64,000 nucleotides of DNA, taken from assembly GCF_002911695.1 (NCBI RefSeq), contig NZ_PQBS01000037.1:250146-314145 (forward strand), given 5' to 3'. The stretch is from Gracilimonas amylolytica. GTDB lineage: Bacteria; Bacteroidota; Rhodothermia; Balneolales; Balneolaceae. Of the stretch, positions 51,908-60,791 are shown piece by piece. Under the pieces are notes generated by a model. The model was not told the origin of the DNA, made no database searches, and saw only the letters and a program-made list of their open reading frames with translations. The number at the start of each line of letters is the position of its first letter. Position 1 is the stretch's first letter. The position numbers were made by a program, and so were the translations under genes.

Positions 51908-53824
51908 ATGAAATCATTGCAAATCAAATTAATGGGGATCATCATTCTGATGTTATCCCCATTTTTTTTACAGGCTCAAATTCCCGATCCGGTAAAATTC
52001 ACCCTATCAGAAGTACCTGACTCAGTATTAGCCGGTGAGGTATTCGAAGTAAAAGTGGATGCCTCCATCGAAGGTAACTGGCACCTGTATTCTATTCTTA
52101 ATGATGAAGACGCCGGGCCTTTCCCAACCGAATTTTCAGCCAAATCCAACAATTTTGTGATCGTTGGTCAGGCTACCGAATCGGAAGCCGATATTGAAAT
52201 CGATCCAAACTTTGAAGCCGAATTAGGCTGGCATAGTAACTTTGCTGAATTCACCATTCCGGTTGCGATCAAGACCACAGAAACCGGGAAGCAAAACCTG
52301 GATATTGAAGTTTATTATCAGGTCTGTGACGACAAAGTATGTTTGCCACCCACCACTAAATCGATCGTGGCAGGTGTTACGGTAACCGGTGTAGCCGCGG
52401 ATCCTGATCCGGAGGCTTTGGATGATGGCAGCGGTACGGAACTTTCAGGTACTGAAGCAGAGATCAAGGAATCAGCCCTTGGAGGAGAAGGCGTCTTTTC
52501 CTTTTTATGGCTGGCTATTCTGGCCGGTTTTGCAGCCTTGCTGACTCCATGTGTTTTCCCGATGATACCACTGACCGTATCCTATTTTGCCAAGCAAGAT
52601 GAAGGCGGGAAAGCTGTGGGTAAAGCTTTTCTTTTTGGTGTGGCGATCGTAGCAACATTCACACTGTTGGGGATTCTGCTGGCCGCTGTATTCGGAGTAT
52701 CAGGAGCTCAGAATTTTGCATCCAATCCATGGGTGAATCTATTTATTGCCTTTGTATTGGTGGCATTTGCTTTCAGTTTACTGGGGATGTACGAGCTGCA
52801 ATTACCCCATCAGCTAACTAACTGGCTGAACCGTAAGAGTAACCAAAGTTCAGGAGTAGCCGGTATCTTATTCATGGCTTTGACCATCAGTGCAGTATCC
52901 TTTTCCTGTACGGCACCTTTTGTTGGGGGCGTATTTGCTGCCACAACCGGTGGTGAATGGTTCTATCCAATTATCGGGATGATCGGGTTTTCTGCCGCAT
53001 TCGCCAGTCCTTTTGTGATCTTAGCCATTTTTCCAAAATGGATGGAATCACTACCCAAAAGCGGTTCATGGATGAATATTGTTAAAGTGATCCTTGGATT
53101 TATAGAATTGGCTGCAGCCTTTAAATTCCTGTCAAATGTGGACCTGGTTTGGGAGTGGGGGGTTGTTTCACGCCCACTGACGATCGCTGCATGGATCGCC
53201 ATATTCCTGTTAACCGGATTGTACCTTCTGGGCAGTTACTCCCTGAAGCACGAGCAAAAGCCGGAAAGTATCTCAACCGGACGGATGTTGCTGGCTATCC
53301 CTTTTTTCCTGTTTAGCTTTTACCTTATACCGGGTTTGTTAGGCTCCTCACTTGGCATTTGGGATGCGTTTCTCCCTCCAAAACAAGCTACTGATGTAAG
53401 CCTGGTGGCATCGATCGGAACCATGGGAGGTTCAGGTACTTCAAGCAGTGCTGACGATGGCTGGTCTAAGGATTTTGAAGCTTCTAAAGAAGTGGCGATA
53501 GAAGAAGGCGTGCCGATCTTCATCGATTTTACGGGTTACACATGTACAAATTGCCGGGCTATGGAATCAAATGTGTTTCCGTTAGCTGAAGTGGTGGAGC
53601 GTTTTGACCAAATGGAACTGGTTAAACTGTACACCGACGGTGGTCCTGATGGTCCTGAAAATCAGATGTTTCAGTTTGAACTGACCGGGAATGTGGCCCT
53701 TCCTACTTACGCTATTGTGGACCCGGAAACGGAAAGGGTGATCGCTCAAAGCCTGGGGTATAGCAAAAAAGAAGATTTTGTCGCCTTTCTGGATAAGGGA
53801 CTTCAAGCCTACCAAAACCGATAA
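51908..53824 (+). CDS. dsbD: thiol:disulfide interchange protein DsbD
   Basis: The 638-residue protein has all three DsbD parts. The periplasmic N-terminal domain carries a Cys pair in QVCDDKVCLPPTTK. The eight-helix membrane domain carries Cys in LTPCVFPMIPLTVSYF and VSFSCTAPFVGG. The C-terminal thioredoxin domain carries the CTNC motif (DFTGYTCTNCRAMESN). The six Cys residues relay electrons from cytoplasmic thioredoxin to periplasmic proteins. A signal peptide (MKSLQIKLMGIIILMLSPFFLQAQ) is visible. It is followed by the 1148-residue outer-membrane gene after 97 bases. Confidence 0.96.
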   Translation: MKSLQIKLMGIIILMLSPFFLQAQIPDPVKFTLSEVPDSVLAGEVFEVKVDASIEGNWHLYSILNDEDAGPFPTEFSAKSNNFVIVGQATESEADIEIDPNFEAELGWHSNFAEFTIPVAIKTTETGKQNLDIEVYYQVCDDKVCLPPTTKSIVAGVTVTGVAADPDPEALDDGSGTELSGTEAEIKESALGGEGVFSFLWLAILAGFAALLTPCVFPMIPLTVSYFAKQDEGGKAVGKAFLFGVAIVATFTLLGILLAAVFGVSGAQNFASNPWVNLFIAFVLVAFAFSLLGMYELQLPHQLTNWLNRKSNQSSGVAGILFMALTISAVSFSCTAPFVGGVFAATTGGEWFYPIIGMIGFSAAFASPFVILAIFPKWMESLPKSGSWMNIVKVILGFIELAAAFKFLSNVDLVWEWGVVSRPLTIAAWIAIFLLTGLYLLGSYSLKHEQKPESISTGRMLLAIPFFLFSFYLIPGLLGSSLGIWDAFLPPKQATDVSLVASIGTMGGSGTSSSADDGWSKDFEASKEVAIEEGVPIFIDFTGYTCTNCRAMESNVFPLAEVVERFDQMELVKLYTDGGPDGPENQMFQFELTGNVALPTYAIVDPETERVIAQSLGYSKKEDFVAFLDKGLQAYQNR

Positions 53825-53921
53825 CGGTTGACCCTTACCGATTAAAGCTTTAGCCTTGATCAACGGCTAACTAAATCTGAATTCTCTGACAGCGCGGATT
53901 TCCAGGTACGGATTATATTGT

Positions 53922-56900
53922 GTGTTCTGCATTGTGGTGCAGTGCCTGTTTGGTACGTTTGAAATTCGGGCACAATCCACCATTGAACAGAAGTTAAGTT
54001 TTCGGTCATTGCCTAACGATACCACGGTATTTATTGGAGATTGGGTCGTGCCGGGCACGCTTGAGATCACCGTTGAGAATAACATACTTGGGGATTCGCT
54101 TTGGGTTTTTAACGAGCTGAAAGGTGAATTGACACTCATCCCCAAAAATAATGAAGTACGCCTGTACAGAGAAGTCAGGGTTCGTTTTCATGAATTGCCC
54201 TACTCGCTTCCACGAACCTATCAAAATCTGACACCCAGAGAAGTTGATCCTTCATTTTATACTGAGCCGGATTCCCTCCAAACACTTTTAAATGAGACAG
54301 AAAGGAATTATTCCTACGCCTCAAACCTCAGACAATCCGGTAGTTTGAGCCGGGGAATTATAGTGGGGTCAAATCAGGATTTTTCTCTCGAAAGCGGTTT
54401 GAATTTTGAACTTTCAGGGGCTTTGACCGAGAACATAAATATCAACGCCTCTTTGACGGATCAAAGTATTCCCATTCAACCCGATGGAACCACCCAAAAC
54501 CTGAGGGAATTTGATAAGGTCTTTATTGAGGTCGAGGCTCCTAATTCCAGGGTGGCCATGGGGGATGTGGACGTGAGCCTTTCGGAGAGTTCTTTTGCCA
54601 GATTCAATCGAAGGTTGCAAGGTGCCACCGGAACCTTAGACCTGGATCATGGAGAATATCAGGCGGCATTTTCTGTGGTCAGGGGTACTTACCGGTCCAT
54701 GCGTTTTAGCGGTCAGGATGGGGTTCAGGGACCGTATCGCCTCACGAATGAAAACGGGCAGGAGTTTGTGACCATCTTAGCCGGAACTGAGCAAGTGTAC
54801 ATAAATGGTGAAAGGGTGAGTAGAGGAGCTCAAAATGATTACATCATCGATTATGGGATCGGGGAAGTAACTTTTACCAATCAGCAGCTCATTACAGATG
54901 AAAGCAGGATCACCATAGAATATGAGTACCTGGATCAGAATTTTACCAACACAGCCATTGCAGGTGAAACGCAAACTTCTCTTTTTAATGGTAAACTGGA
55001 TATTGGGGCCACGGTGATCAGGCAGGCAGACGGTGATGAGTTACTTTCTCAGCGGTCTCTGACTCCCTCCGATGTGAGCCTGCTGCAACAAGTAGGAGAT
55101 GATCTGGACGAGGCTGTGATCGACGGTGCTCGTATAGCCACTGCAGAGGAAAGAGAGCAGTTCGTCATGTACACAAAAGTGGATACCACCGTCAATGGAG
55201 AGAACCTCACGATATATGAACACCGGCCCGGGGCACCAACCTCTATATATAGAGTGCAATTTACAAAGGTGCCTCAGGGGGAGGGGAATTATCAGCGAAC
55301 CACGGGTCAAACGAATGGTTTTTTATATGAATGGGTGGGTGAGGGAAATGGGGATTATACTCCCTTCAGGACACTGGATGCACCGGAAAGCAAACAGATG
55401 GTGGCACTTAGAGGAGGTTACAAGCTAACGGATCACATTGAGTTGACTGGAGAGTTTGCTACCAGTGATCACGATGCCAACCGGTTTTCGAGCGAAGATG
55501 ATGCCGATAATACTGATATCGGTTATACCACAGGATTTAATGTAAAGGAAGCCCGGACGAGACTTGGCAAACTGAACCTTCAATTCAACCGTAGGTACAA
55601 CGGACAAAATTTTGAATTTTTTGAACGCACCAGAGATGTGGAATTTGAGAGGATCTGGAATATTAACAGAGCATTCGTGGGGAAAGAAATTGCAAATGAG
55701 ATTTCCCTGAATCTGATACCTGCAGCATCCACTTCCATCATAGCCGGGTATGGAACCGTTGAGTTAAACCAATTTAAGGGTGAAAGGCAGCAGACATCTG
55801 CATCCGTAAGTTTGCCTGATAGGTTTATGTTCTCTTACGATCAGGATTGGATCCGAAGTGAGGATCAGCAGCTTAACGAAGAGGGTAACTGGTTCCGCCA
55901 GCAGGGTAGTTTATCGAAGAAATTTGAGGTCGGTTCAACCCTTATTACTCCGTACCTGAGTTTTGAGCATGAGAACAGAATTCTAAGGGATCTTCCCACA
56001 GATTCGTTGAAGATTGAATCAGAAAAATTTTACGATATAGGTCCCGGAATTAATTTGGGATATCGGGCAATAGATCTTGATGCCGGTGTGGCTTATCGAA
56101 ATGAGACCGGTGTGCTGGATGATCGGTTCGAAAAGAGAGCAGAGGCTATCGAGCAACGGTACAGGCTATCCGTAAATCCTGAAGGGTTTTTCAGAACGGT
56201 TAATGAAGTTCGTATCAGGAATAAAGAATTCACGGATGATTTTCTAAACAGCGGGTCTGTAGCAATCCGAAAGGGAATACTAGTCCGGTCAGTGACGGAC
56301 TACGGTTCAGAAGAGAGTATGTTTGAAGGAGAGGTATTCTATGAGGCCAATACCCAGCGGCGCGCACTGCTTGAGGAGACATATATCGAAGTCGGGCCGG
56401 AGATCGGACAGTATGTTTGGGATGACCTTAATAATGATGGGGTCAGGCAGGTGGATGAGTTTTTTCCGGAAGTAAGTATCAATGAGGGGACCTATATCAG
56501 GCAGTTCCTTCCAAACGATGAACTCTTACCGGTCGTTGATCTGAATACACGGTACCTAAATACGTTCAGGCCTTTTAACCGCTTAGATAATGAAACGTGG
56601 TACAGCGGATTGAGCTTGAGGTCAAGGATCGATATCACTGAAAACTCAACCACCGAAGATATTGGAGAGATATATCTGTTGAAGCTTCAGAATTTTCAAA
56701 ACGATTCAACCACGATATTTGGAAGGATTAGATGGGAGCAGGAACTGGATCTGCTGGGGGACATTGAAGGCGGAGATATATCAATAGGGTATTCAAGTAG
56801 CGAAAGCCTGAACCGCCGCAGCAGGGAATCCCTGAAAACGGAAATGACCACTCAATATGTGAATTCTCTTTTTGATTTAGGCAGCAGAACCCAGGGAAGG

Positions 56901-57368
56901 TTCGATATTAACAGAGGGCGAAATACTGCAACAAGCAATACACTCATGAACCGGAATTTTGATATCAGAAGTTATTCTGTCTCGCCGGGATTGAATGGGA
57001 CTATCAACAGAAACTGGAATGCAGATCTGAGTTTGTCCTATATATATAAGAGAGATCTCGCACAGGCAGATGAAACAAAGGCTGAACAATGGAAGGTCAG
57101 AACGGTTCATCGCGCATATATAATGAAAAAGATACAGGCTAATATCAGTTTAGAGTTCAGAAGTACCATCTTGAAGGGGCAGTCAACCTCTTATGGAAAC
57201 TATGAACTAACAGAAGGGACCGGCGCAGGTAATAATCTGATTTGGGGGGTAACTGGTAGCCTTAGAGCCAGTGAACTCTTGCGGTTAACCATTAACTATG
57301 ATGGAAGAACTGTGACCGGGCGACCGTCTATTCATGTGGCAAAAGTGGTGGTGAGTGCAAATTTTTAA
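53922..57368 (+). CDS. large outer-membrane beta-barrel protein of unknown function (about 1150 residues)
   Basis: The protein has beta-rich repeats throughout. An early plug-like or POTRA-like region reads FDKVFIEVEAPNSRVAMGDVDV, and the second half is made of alternating strands typical of a large barrel. YIIDYGIGEVTFTNQQLITDESRITIEYEY near residue 290–320 is a repeated Bacteroidota motif. It ends with an aromatic C-terminal strand (KVVVSANF). The true start is unclear. The only ordinary codon is GTG 53922, which leaves a signal peptide without basic residues; a CTG at 53886 would add TARISRYG before it. A TTAGCC/GGCTAA hairpin lies just upstream. Function is unknown. Confidence 0.75.
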   Translation: MFCIVVQCLFGTFEIRAQSTIEQKLSFRSLPNDTTVFIGDWVVPGTLEITVENNILGDSLWVFNELKGELTLIPKNNEVRLYREVRVRFHELPYSLPRTYQNLTPREVDPSFYTEPDSLQTLLNETERNYSYASNLRQSGSLSRGIIVGSNQDFSLESGLNFELSGALTENININASLTDQSIPIQPDGTTQNLREFDKVFIEVEAPNSRVAMGDVDVSLSESSFARFNRRLQGATGTLDLDHGEYQAAFSVVRGTYRSMRFSGQDGVQGPYRLTNENGQEFVTILAGTEQVYINGERVSRGAQNDYIIDYGIGEVTFTNQQLITDESRITIEYEYLDQNFTNTAIAGETQTSLFNGKLDIGATVIRQADGDELLSQRSLTPSDVSLLQQVGDDLDEAVIDGARIATAEEREQFVMYTKVDTTVNGENLTIYEHRPGAPTSIYRVQFTKVPQGEGNYQRTTGQTNGFLYEWVGEGNGDYTPFRTLDAPESKQMVALRGGYKLTDHIELTGEFATSDHDANRFSSEDDADNTDIGYTTGFNVKEARTRLGKLNLQFNRRYNGQNFEFFERTRDVEFERIWNINRAFVGKEIANEISLNLIPAASTSIIAGYGTVELNQFKGERQQTSASVSLPDRFMFSYDQDWIRSEDQQLNEEGNWFRQQGSLSKKFEVGSTLITPYLSFEHENRILRDLPTDSLKIESEKFYDIGPGINLGYRAIDLDAGVAYRNETGVLDDRFEKRAEAIEQRYRLSVNPEGFFRTVNEVRIRNKEFTDDFLNSGSVAIRKGILVRSVTDYGSEESMFEGEVFYEANTQRRALLEETYIEVGPEIGQYVWDDLNNDGVRQVDEFFPEVSINEGTYIRQFLPNDELLPVVDLNTRYLNTFRPFNRLDNETWYSGLSLRSRIDITENSTTEDIGEIYLLKLQNFQNDSTTIFGRIRWEQELDLLGDIEGGDISIGYSSSESLNRRSRESLKTEMTTQYVNSLFDLGSRTQGRFDINRGRNTATSNTLMNRNFDIRSYSVSPGLNGTINRNWNADLSLSYIYKRDLAQADETKAEQWKVRTVHRAYIMKKIQANISLEFRSTILKGQSTSYGNYELTEGTGAGNNLIWGVTGSLRASELLRLTINYDGRTVTGRPSIHVAKVVVSANF

Positions 57369-57456
57369 AATTAAAAATGCCGTTTAAACACTTTGGTAGA
57401 TAATTTTTTAGATTGAGTAACATTACGTAAAAAAGATTTTTTAAGAAGGATGTTAC

Positions 57457-57488
57457 TTTGACATTTAGTTTAAAATGAACTATTCTTT
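57457..57488 (+). promoter_or_regulatory. promoter of the ExbB/ExbD cluster
   Basis: TTTG at 57457–57460 is exactly 20 bases before TATTCTTT (57481–57488). This is close to the TTTG/TAnnTTTG consensus. The first start codon is 50 bases downstream. Confidence 0.6.
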
Positions 57489-57537
57489 TTGCTCATTAAT
57501 CTTAGCCTTTAACAATTAAACAATTAGTGGAGTAGAC

Positions 57538-58251
57538 ATGATATCGTCGATTGCTCTTTTTCTTTTACAAGCCCCTGCTGACGAAGGGTTTTTTAATGTT
57601 GTCGTAGCAAAATTTAACGAAGGTAACGATGGCGGATGGATGTGGCCGGTATTGATCACATTGATCCTCGGTCTCGCTATTTTCCTTGAGCGTATTATTA
57701 CCCTCAACCTTGCTGACATCAACACACGTAAATTTATCGTTAACGTACAAGAAGCACTTCAGGAAGGTGGCGTTGATGCTGCTGAAGAACTTTGTGCACA
57801 AACTCGCGGACCTGTTGCCTCCGTATTCCAAGCCGGCCTAATGCGGTCAGATGAAGGAATCGAAGCGGCAGAGAAAGCAATTTCTGCATACGGCTCTATT
57901 GAAATGAGCTTCCTCGAAAGAGGTCTTGTATGGTTGTCACTATTCATTGCCATTGCTCCACTATTTGGATTCCTTGGAACAGTAGTAGGTATGATCGAGG
58001 CGTTCGATGATATTGAAGCTGCTGCCGATATTTCTCCAAGTATTGTAGCCGGTGGTATTAAAACAGCCCTTTTAACAACAGCCGGTGGTTTGATAGCGGG
58101 TATCATTCTGCAGATCGGATACAACTATTGTGTATCTAAAATTGACCGCCTGATCGCTGATATGGAAGAAAGTTCCATCACTCTTATTGATTCCATTATT
58201 CTTCTGAATGAAGGAAAAGACCTTGTTCCTAAGGCTGATAACGACGCCTAA
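57538..58251 (+). CDS. MotA/TolQ/ExbB proton channel family protein
   Basis: The 237-residue protein has three membrane helices with the ExbB signature APLFGFLGTVVGMIEAFDDIEAA and the GGIKTALLTTAGGLIAGIILQIGYN segment. It forms the pentameric proton channel that, with ExbD, powers outer-membrane transport through TonB. No TonB gene is seen within this cluster. Confidence 0.93.
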   Translation: MISSIALFLLQAPADEGFFNVVVAKFNEGNDGGWMWPVLITLILGLAIFLERIITLNLADINTRKFIVNVQEALQEGGVDAAEELCAQTRGPVASVFQAGLMRSDEGIEAAEKAISAYGSIEMSFLERGLVWLSLFIAIAPLFGFLGTVVGMIEAFDDIEAAADISPSIVAGGIKTALLTTAGGLIAGIILQIGYNYCVSKIDRLIADMEESSITLIDSIILLNEGKDLVPKADNDA

Positions 58252-58287
58252 ACTGAACAAAACTCCAATCAATAAAAGGATTTAACA

Positions 58288-58554
58288 ATGGAAACAATTA
58301 GTGTAGGACTTGCTGCCGGTTTGATAGTTCTGGGTGTTCTGACGATGGTAGTTGCCGGAATCAGAAGCCTCGTGCTCGGTAAGCAGGATTATAAGAAAAT
58401 CGGAATGATGGCCGTTCCATTTGTAGTGTTCGGGATCTCTTATGGCGTAACTGGTGAAGTTGCCAAAGCAGGAGTTCTCACCGCTACTATTATGATGGCT
58501 TTCATGATACTCACGATCGCTCTGACGGGTCTTCGTGGAACATTTAAGTTTTAG
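58288..58554 (+). CDS. 88-residue three-helix membrane protein between exbB and exbD
   Basis: The small protein has three hydrophobic helices (approximately residues 5–28, 38–52 and 60–83) linked by a basic loop KQDYKKIG. It is 36 bases after the ExbB gene and 13 before the first ExbD gene, so it is a likely member of the energising complex. I do not recognise a family. It has no signal cleavage site. Confidence 0.75.
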   Translation: METISVGLAAGLIVLGVLTMVVAGIRSLVLGKQDYKKIGMMAVPFVVFGISYGVTGEVAKAGVLTATIMMAFMILTIALTGLRGTFKF

Positions 58555-58567
58555 TTAGGACTCAAAT

Positions 58568-59113
58568 ATGTTATTGAAGAAACGAGAACGGGAAAGTGCT
58601 GAAATCAATGGGTCATCTATGGCCGATATCGCATTCCTTCTCCTTATCTTCTTCCTGGTAACCACAACCATTAATGTGGATACCGGTATTGGCTTGGTGT
58701 TACCACCGCCATTACAAGAAGATCAGGAACCACCACCCATCAAGGAGAGAAACCTGATGAATATTCTGGTGAATGCTGAAGGGCGCGTGTTGATGGACGA
58801 CCAACCGTATCAACTAACAGAAGTTAAAGAACGCTTGAAAGAGTTCATTGACAACCCAACCAATGACCCAAATTTATCCGAATCTCCGGATATGGCCATT
58901 GTATCTGTGAAAACACAACGTCAGACACCATATCGCATTTATGTGGATATGCTGGATGAAGTTATGGGAGCATATAAAGAATTACGTGATGCTGCATCAC
59001 GGGCCAACTATGGTGTGCCATTCGGTGCATTACAGGATGACAGCCCGCAGTATGACCAGATCACTGATATGTATCCTAAGAAAATATCAATCGCAGAACC
59101 GGGAGATAACTAA
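58568..59113 (+). CDS. ExbD/TolR-family biopolymer transport protein (first copy)
   Basis: The 181-residue protein has a short cytoplasmic N-terminus, one helix with the proton-path Asp 20 (SSMADIAFLLLIFFLVTTTI) and a periplasmic domain that binds TonB or the cell wall. It is longer than usual ExbD, with a Pro-rich segment (LPPPLQEDQEPPPI) after the helix. It overlaps the next ExbD by one base. Confidence 0.92.
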   Translation: MLLKKRERESAEINGSSMADIAFLLLIFFLVTTTINVDTGIGLVLPPPLQEDQEPPPIKERNLMNILVNAEGRVLMDDQPYQLTEVKERLKEFIDNPTNDPNLSESPDMAIVSVKTQRQTPYRIYVDMLDEVMGAYKELRDAASRANYGVPFGALQDDSPQYDQITDMYPKKISIAEPGDN

Positions 59114-59559
59114 TGGCACATTTCAAGAAGAAACGAGGTGGAAGTAAGCAGGAGGTACCAACTTCTGCAATGCCCGATGTTGTATTCATGTTGCTTTTCT
59201 TCTTCATGGTAACCACTGTGTTGAGAGAAGTGACCCTGAAAGTTCGTGTAAACCTTACACAGGCTGAAAACATCGAGAAGATCGAACAGAAACGATTGCT
59301 TTCTTATGTCTACATTGGTCCTGAACGACTGCCGGGTAATCAACTTGGTGAAGATAAAGTTCAGATCGACGATGCCATAGTGGAAGACATTGGAGCTATT
59401 CGTAACCTCATGTACGATAAGCTGCGTGAACAACCAAAATTAATTGTCTCGCTGCGTGTGGATGAGAGCTCTGAATTCGGACTTCTCACCGATGTACAGG
59501 AAGAACTGAAAAAAGCGAGTGCTTTTAGGATCAACTACTCTACAAGACGCGAACCTTAA
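59113..59559 (+). CDS. ExbD/TolR-family biopolymer transport protein (second copy)
   Basis: The 148-residue protein has the same plan: Lys-rich N-terminus, Asp 22 in SAMPDVVFMLLFFFMVTTVL, and a compact periplasmic domain. Two different ExbD proteins in tandem are common in Bacteroidota, and they may form heterodimers inside the ExbB pentamer. A hairpin terminator follows. Confidence 0.92.
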   Translation: MAHFKKKRGGSKQEVPTSAMPDVVFMLLFFFMVTTVLREVTLKVRVNLTQAENIEKIEQKRLLSYVYIGPERLPGNQLGEDKVQIDDAIVEDIGAIRNLMYDKLREQPKLIVSLRVDESSEFGLLTDVQEELKKASAFRINYSTRREP

Positions 59560-59578
59560 GCATATCGAATAACGATTT

Positions 59579-59618
59579 AAGGCAACTGTATCTCCGGATG
59601 CAGGTGCCTTTTTTTATT
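59579..59618 (+). terminator. terminator after the ExbB/ExbD cluster
   Basis: AAGGCA (59579–59584) pairs with TGCCTT (59605–59610), with a CTG/CAG pairing inside, and is followed by a T-run. The nominal open frame of thiL begins inside it, so the true thiL start is at 59637. Confidence 0.82.
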
Positions 59619-59636
59619 TTAACCCAACTACATTTC

Positions 59637-60665
59637 ATGTCAGATTCATTTCAGACGATTCAGAGTATAGGCGCTAAAGGACTTTTAGATAAGATCACAA
59701 ACTTTGACTCCTACAAGAATGAGAATGTAATACAGTCGGTGGGTGATGACGCCGCTGTTATCAAAGAATCTCAAAGTGATCTTTCCCTATTATCATCAGA
59801 AACTTTTGTAGAGGGTGTGGACTTTGATCCAACTTACACTCCTTTTCATCATTTAGGATATAAGATCGTGGTAGCCGGTATCAGCGATATCTATGCCATG
59901 AACGGTAAACCTACCAGCATGCTGATCAACCTGGCTGTTCCTAACCGAATGTCGGTGCAAATGATACAGGACCTTTATAAGGGTATTTATGCTGCAGGAA
60001 AAGAATATGAGGTTGAGTTAGTAGGTGGGGATATGAAAGCCAATCATGCCAATCTCGTCGTGTCAGTCAGTATTTATGGAAAGGTAGGTGAAGACAAGGT
60101 CAGCTACAGAAAGGGAGCTAAGGATGGCGATGCCATTTGTGTGACCGGAGATCTGGGTGGTGCTTTGGCAGGCCTCAGGATACTGATGAGGGAAAAGAAA
60201 TTCTGGGAGGAGCACGGAGATGATTCGGTTCAGCCTGAATTAGGTGATTATCAATTTGTGGTAAAACGGCAGTTGGTTCCTAAAGCAAGAAAAGACCTTA
60301 TAGACAGTCTGCAAGATAACAACCTGGTACCAAGTTCGATGATCGACCTGTCAAAAGGTCTTGTCAGTGATCTAAATGCCATGTGTGAAGCTTCAGAACT
60401 CGGGGCAACGATCTATCAGGCAGCTTTACCTATAGCCATAGAAACCCGACAGGTGGCAGATGAAATGCAGGAAGATGTTGATCGTTACGCGCTGTTTGGC
60501 GGTGAGGATTTCGAACTTATGTTTACCCTTCCTGAAAAAGAAGTAGAAAAGTTTGCCAAAGAGTTCAATGATTTTGTGGTAATTGGCAGAATGAGGCCTG
60601 AAGAAGAGGGGATGAAAATGCAGACAGCAGAAGGGGATCTTGTTTCCTTTGATGATTTGTCATAA
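59637..60665 (+). CDS. thiL: thiamine-phosphate kinase
   Basis: From ATG 59637 the protein has the ThiL/PurM-like fold with IQSVGDDAAVI near the start (the Mg-binding acidic pair), AGISDIYAMNGKPTSMLINLAVP, GGDMKANHANLVVSVSIYGKV, and a late FGGEDFELMFTLP. It phosphorylates thiamine monophosphate to thiamine diphosphate, the cofactor used by the E1 dehydrogenase earlier in this window. The longer open frame starting at 59598 falls inside the preceding terminator and is rejected. Confidence 0.95.
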   Translation: MSDSFQTIQSIGAKGLLDKITNFDSYKNENVIQSVGDDAAVIKESQSDLSLLSSETFVEGVDFDPTYTPFHHLGYKIVVAGISDIYAMNGKPTSMLINLAVPNRMSVQMIQDLYKGIYAAGKEYEVELVGGDMKANHANLVVSVSIYGKVGEDKVSYRKGAKDGDAICVTGDLGGALAGLRILMREKKFWEEHGDDSVQPELGDYQFVVKRQLVPKARKDLIDSLQDNNLVPSSMIDLSKGLVSDLNAMCEASELGATIYQAALPIAIETRQVADEMQEDVDRYALFGGEDFELMFTLPEKEVEKFAKEFNDFVVIGRMRPEEEGMKMQTAEGDLVSFDDLS

Positions 60666-60791
60666 CAGGATGGATGGCACGTTTTTTGCCAAACTACCGT
60701 TTCAACTTACACATTAGAAAACGAAGCCGACTTATTTGAGTATCAGGTTCCGTATATTACAGTTTAAAAAAATTTCATAAGCTAATATTTG

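Noticed and set aside
59598-59636. 5' extension of thiL
   Set aside because: It starts within the terminator after the second exbD gene; ATG 59637 gives the normal family start.
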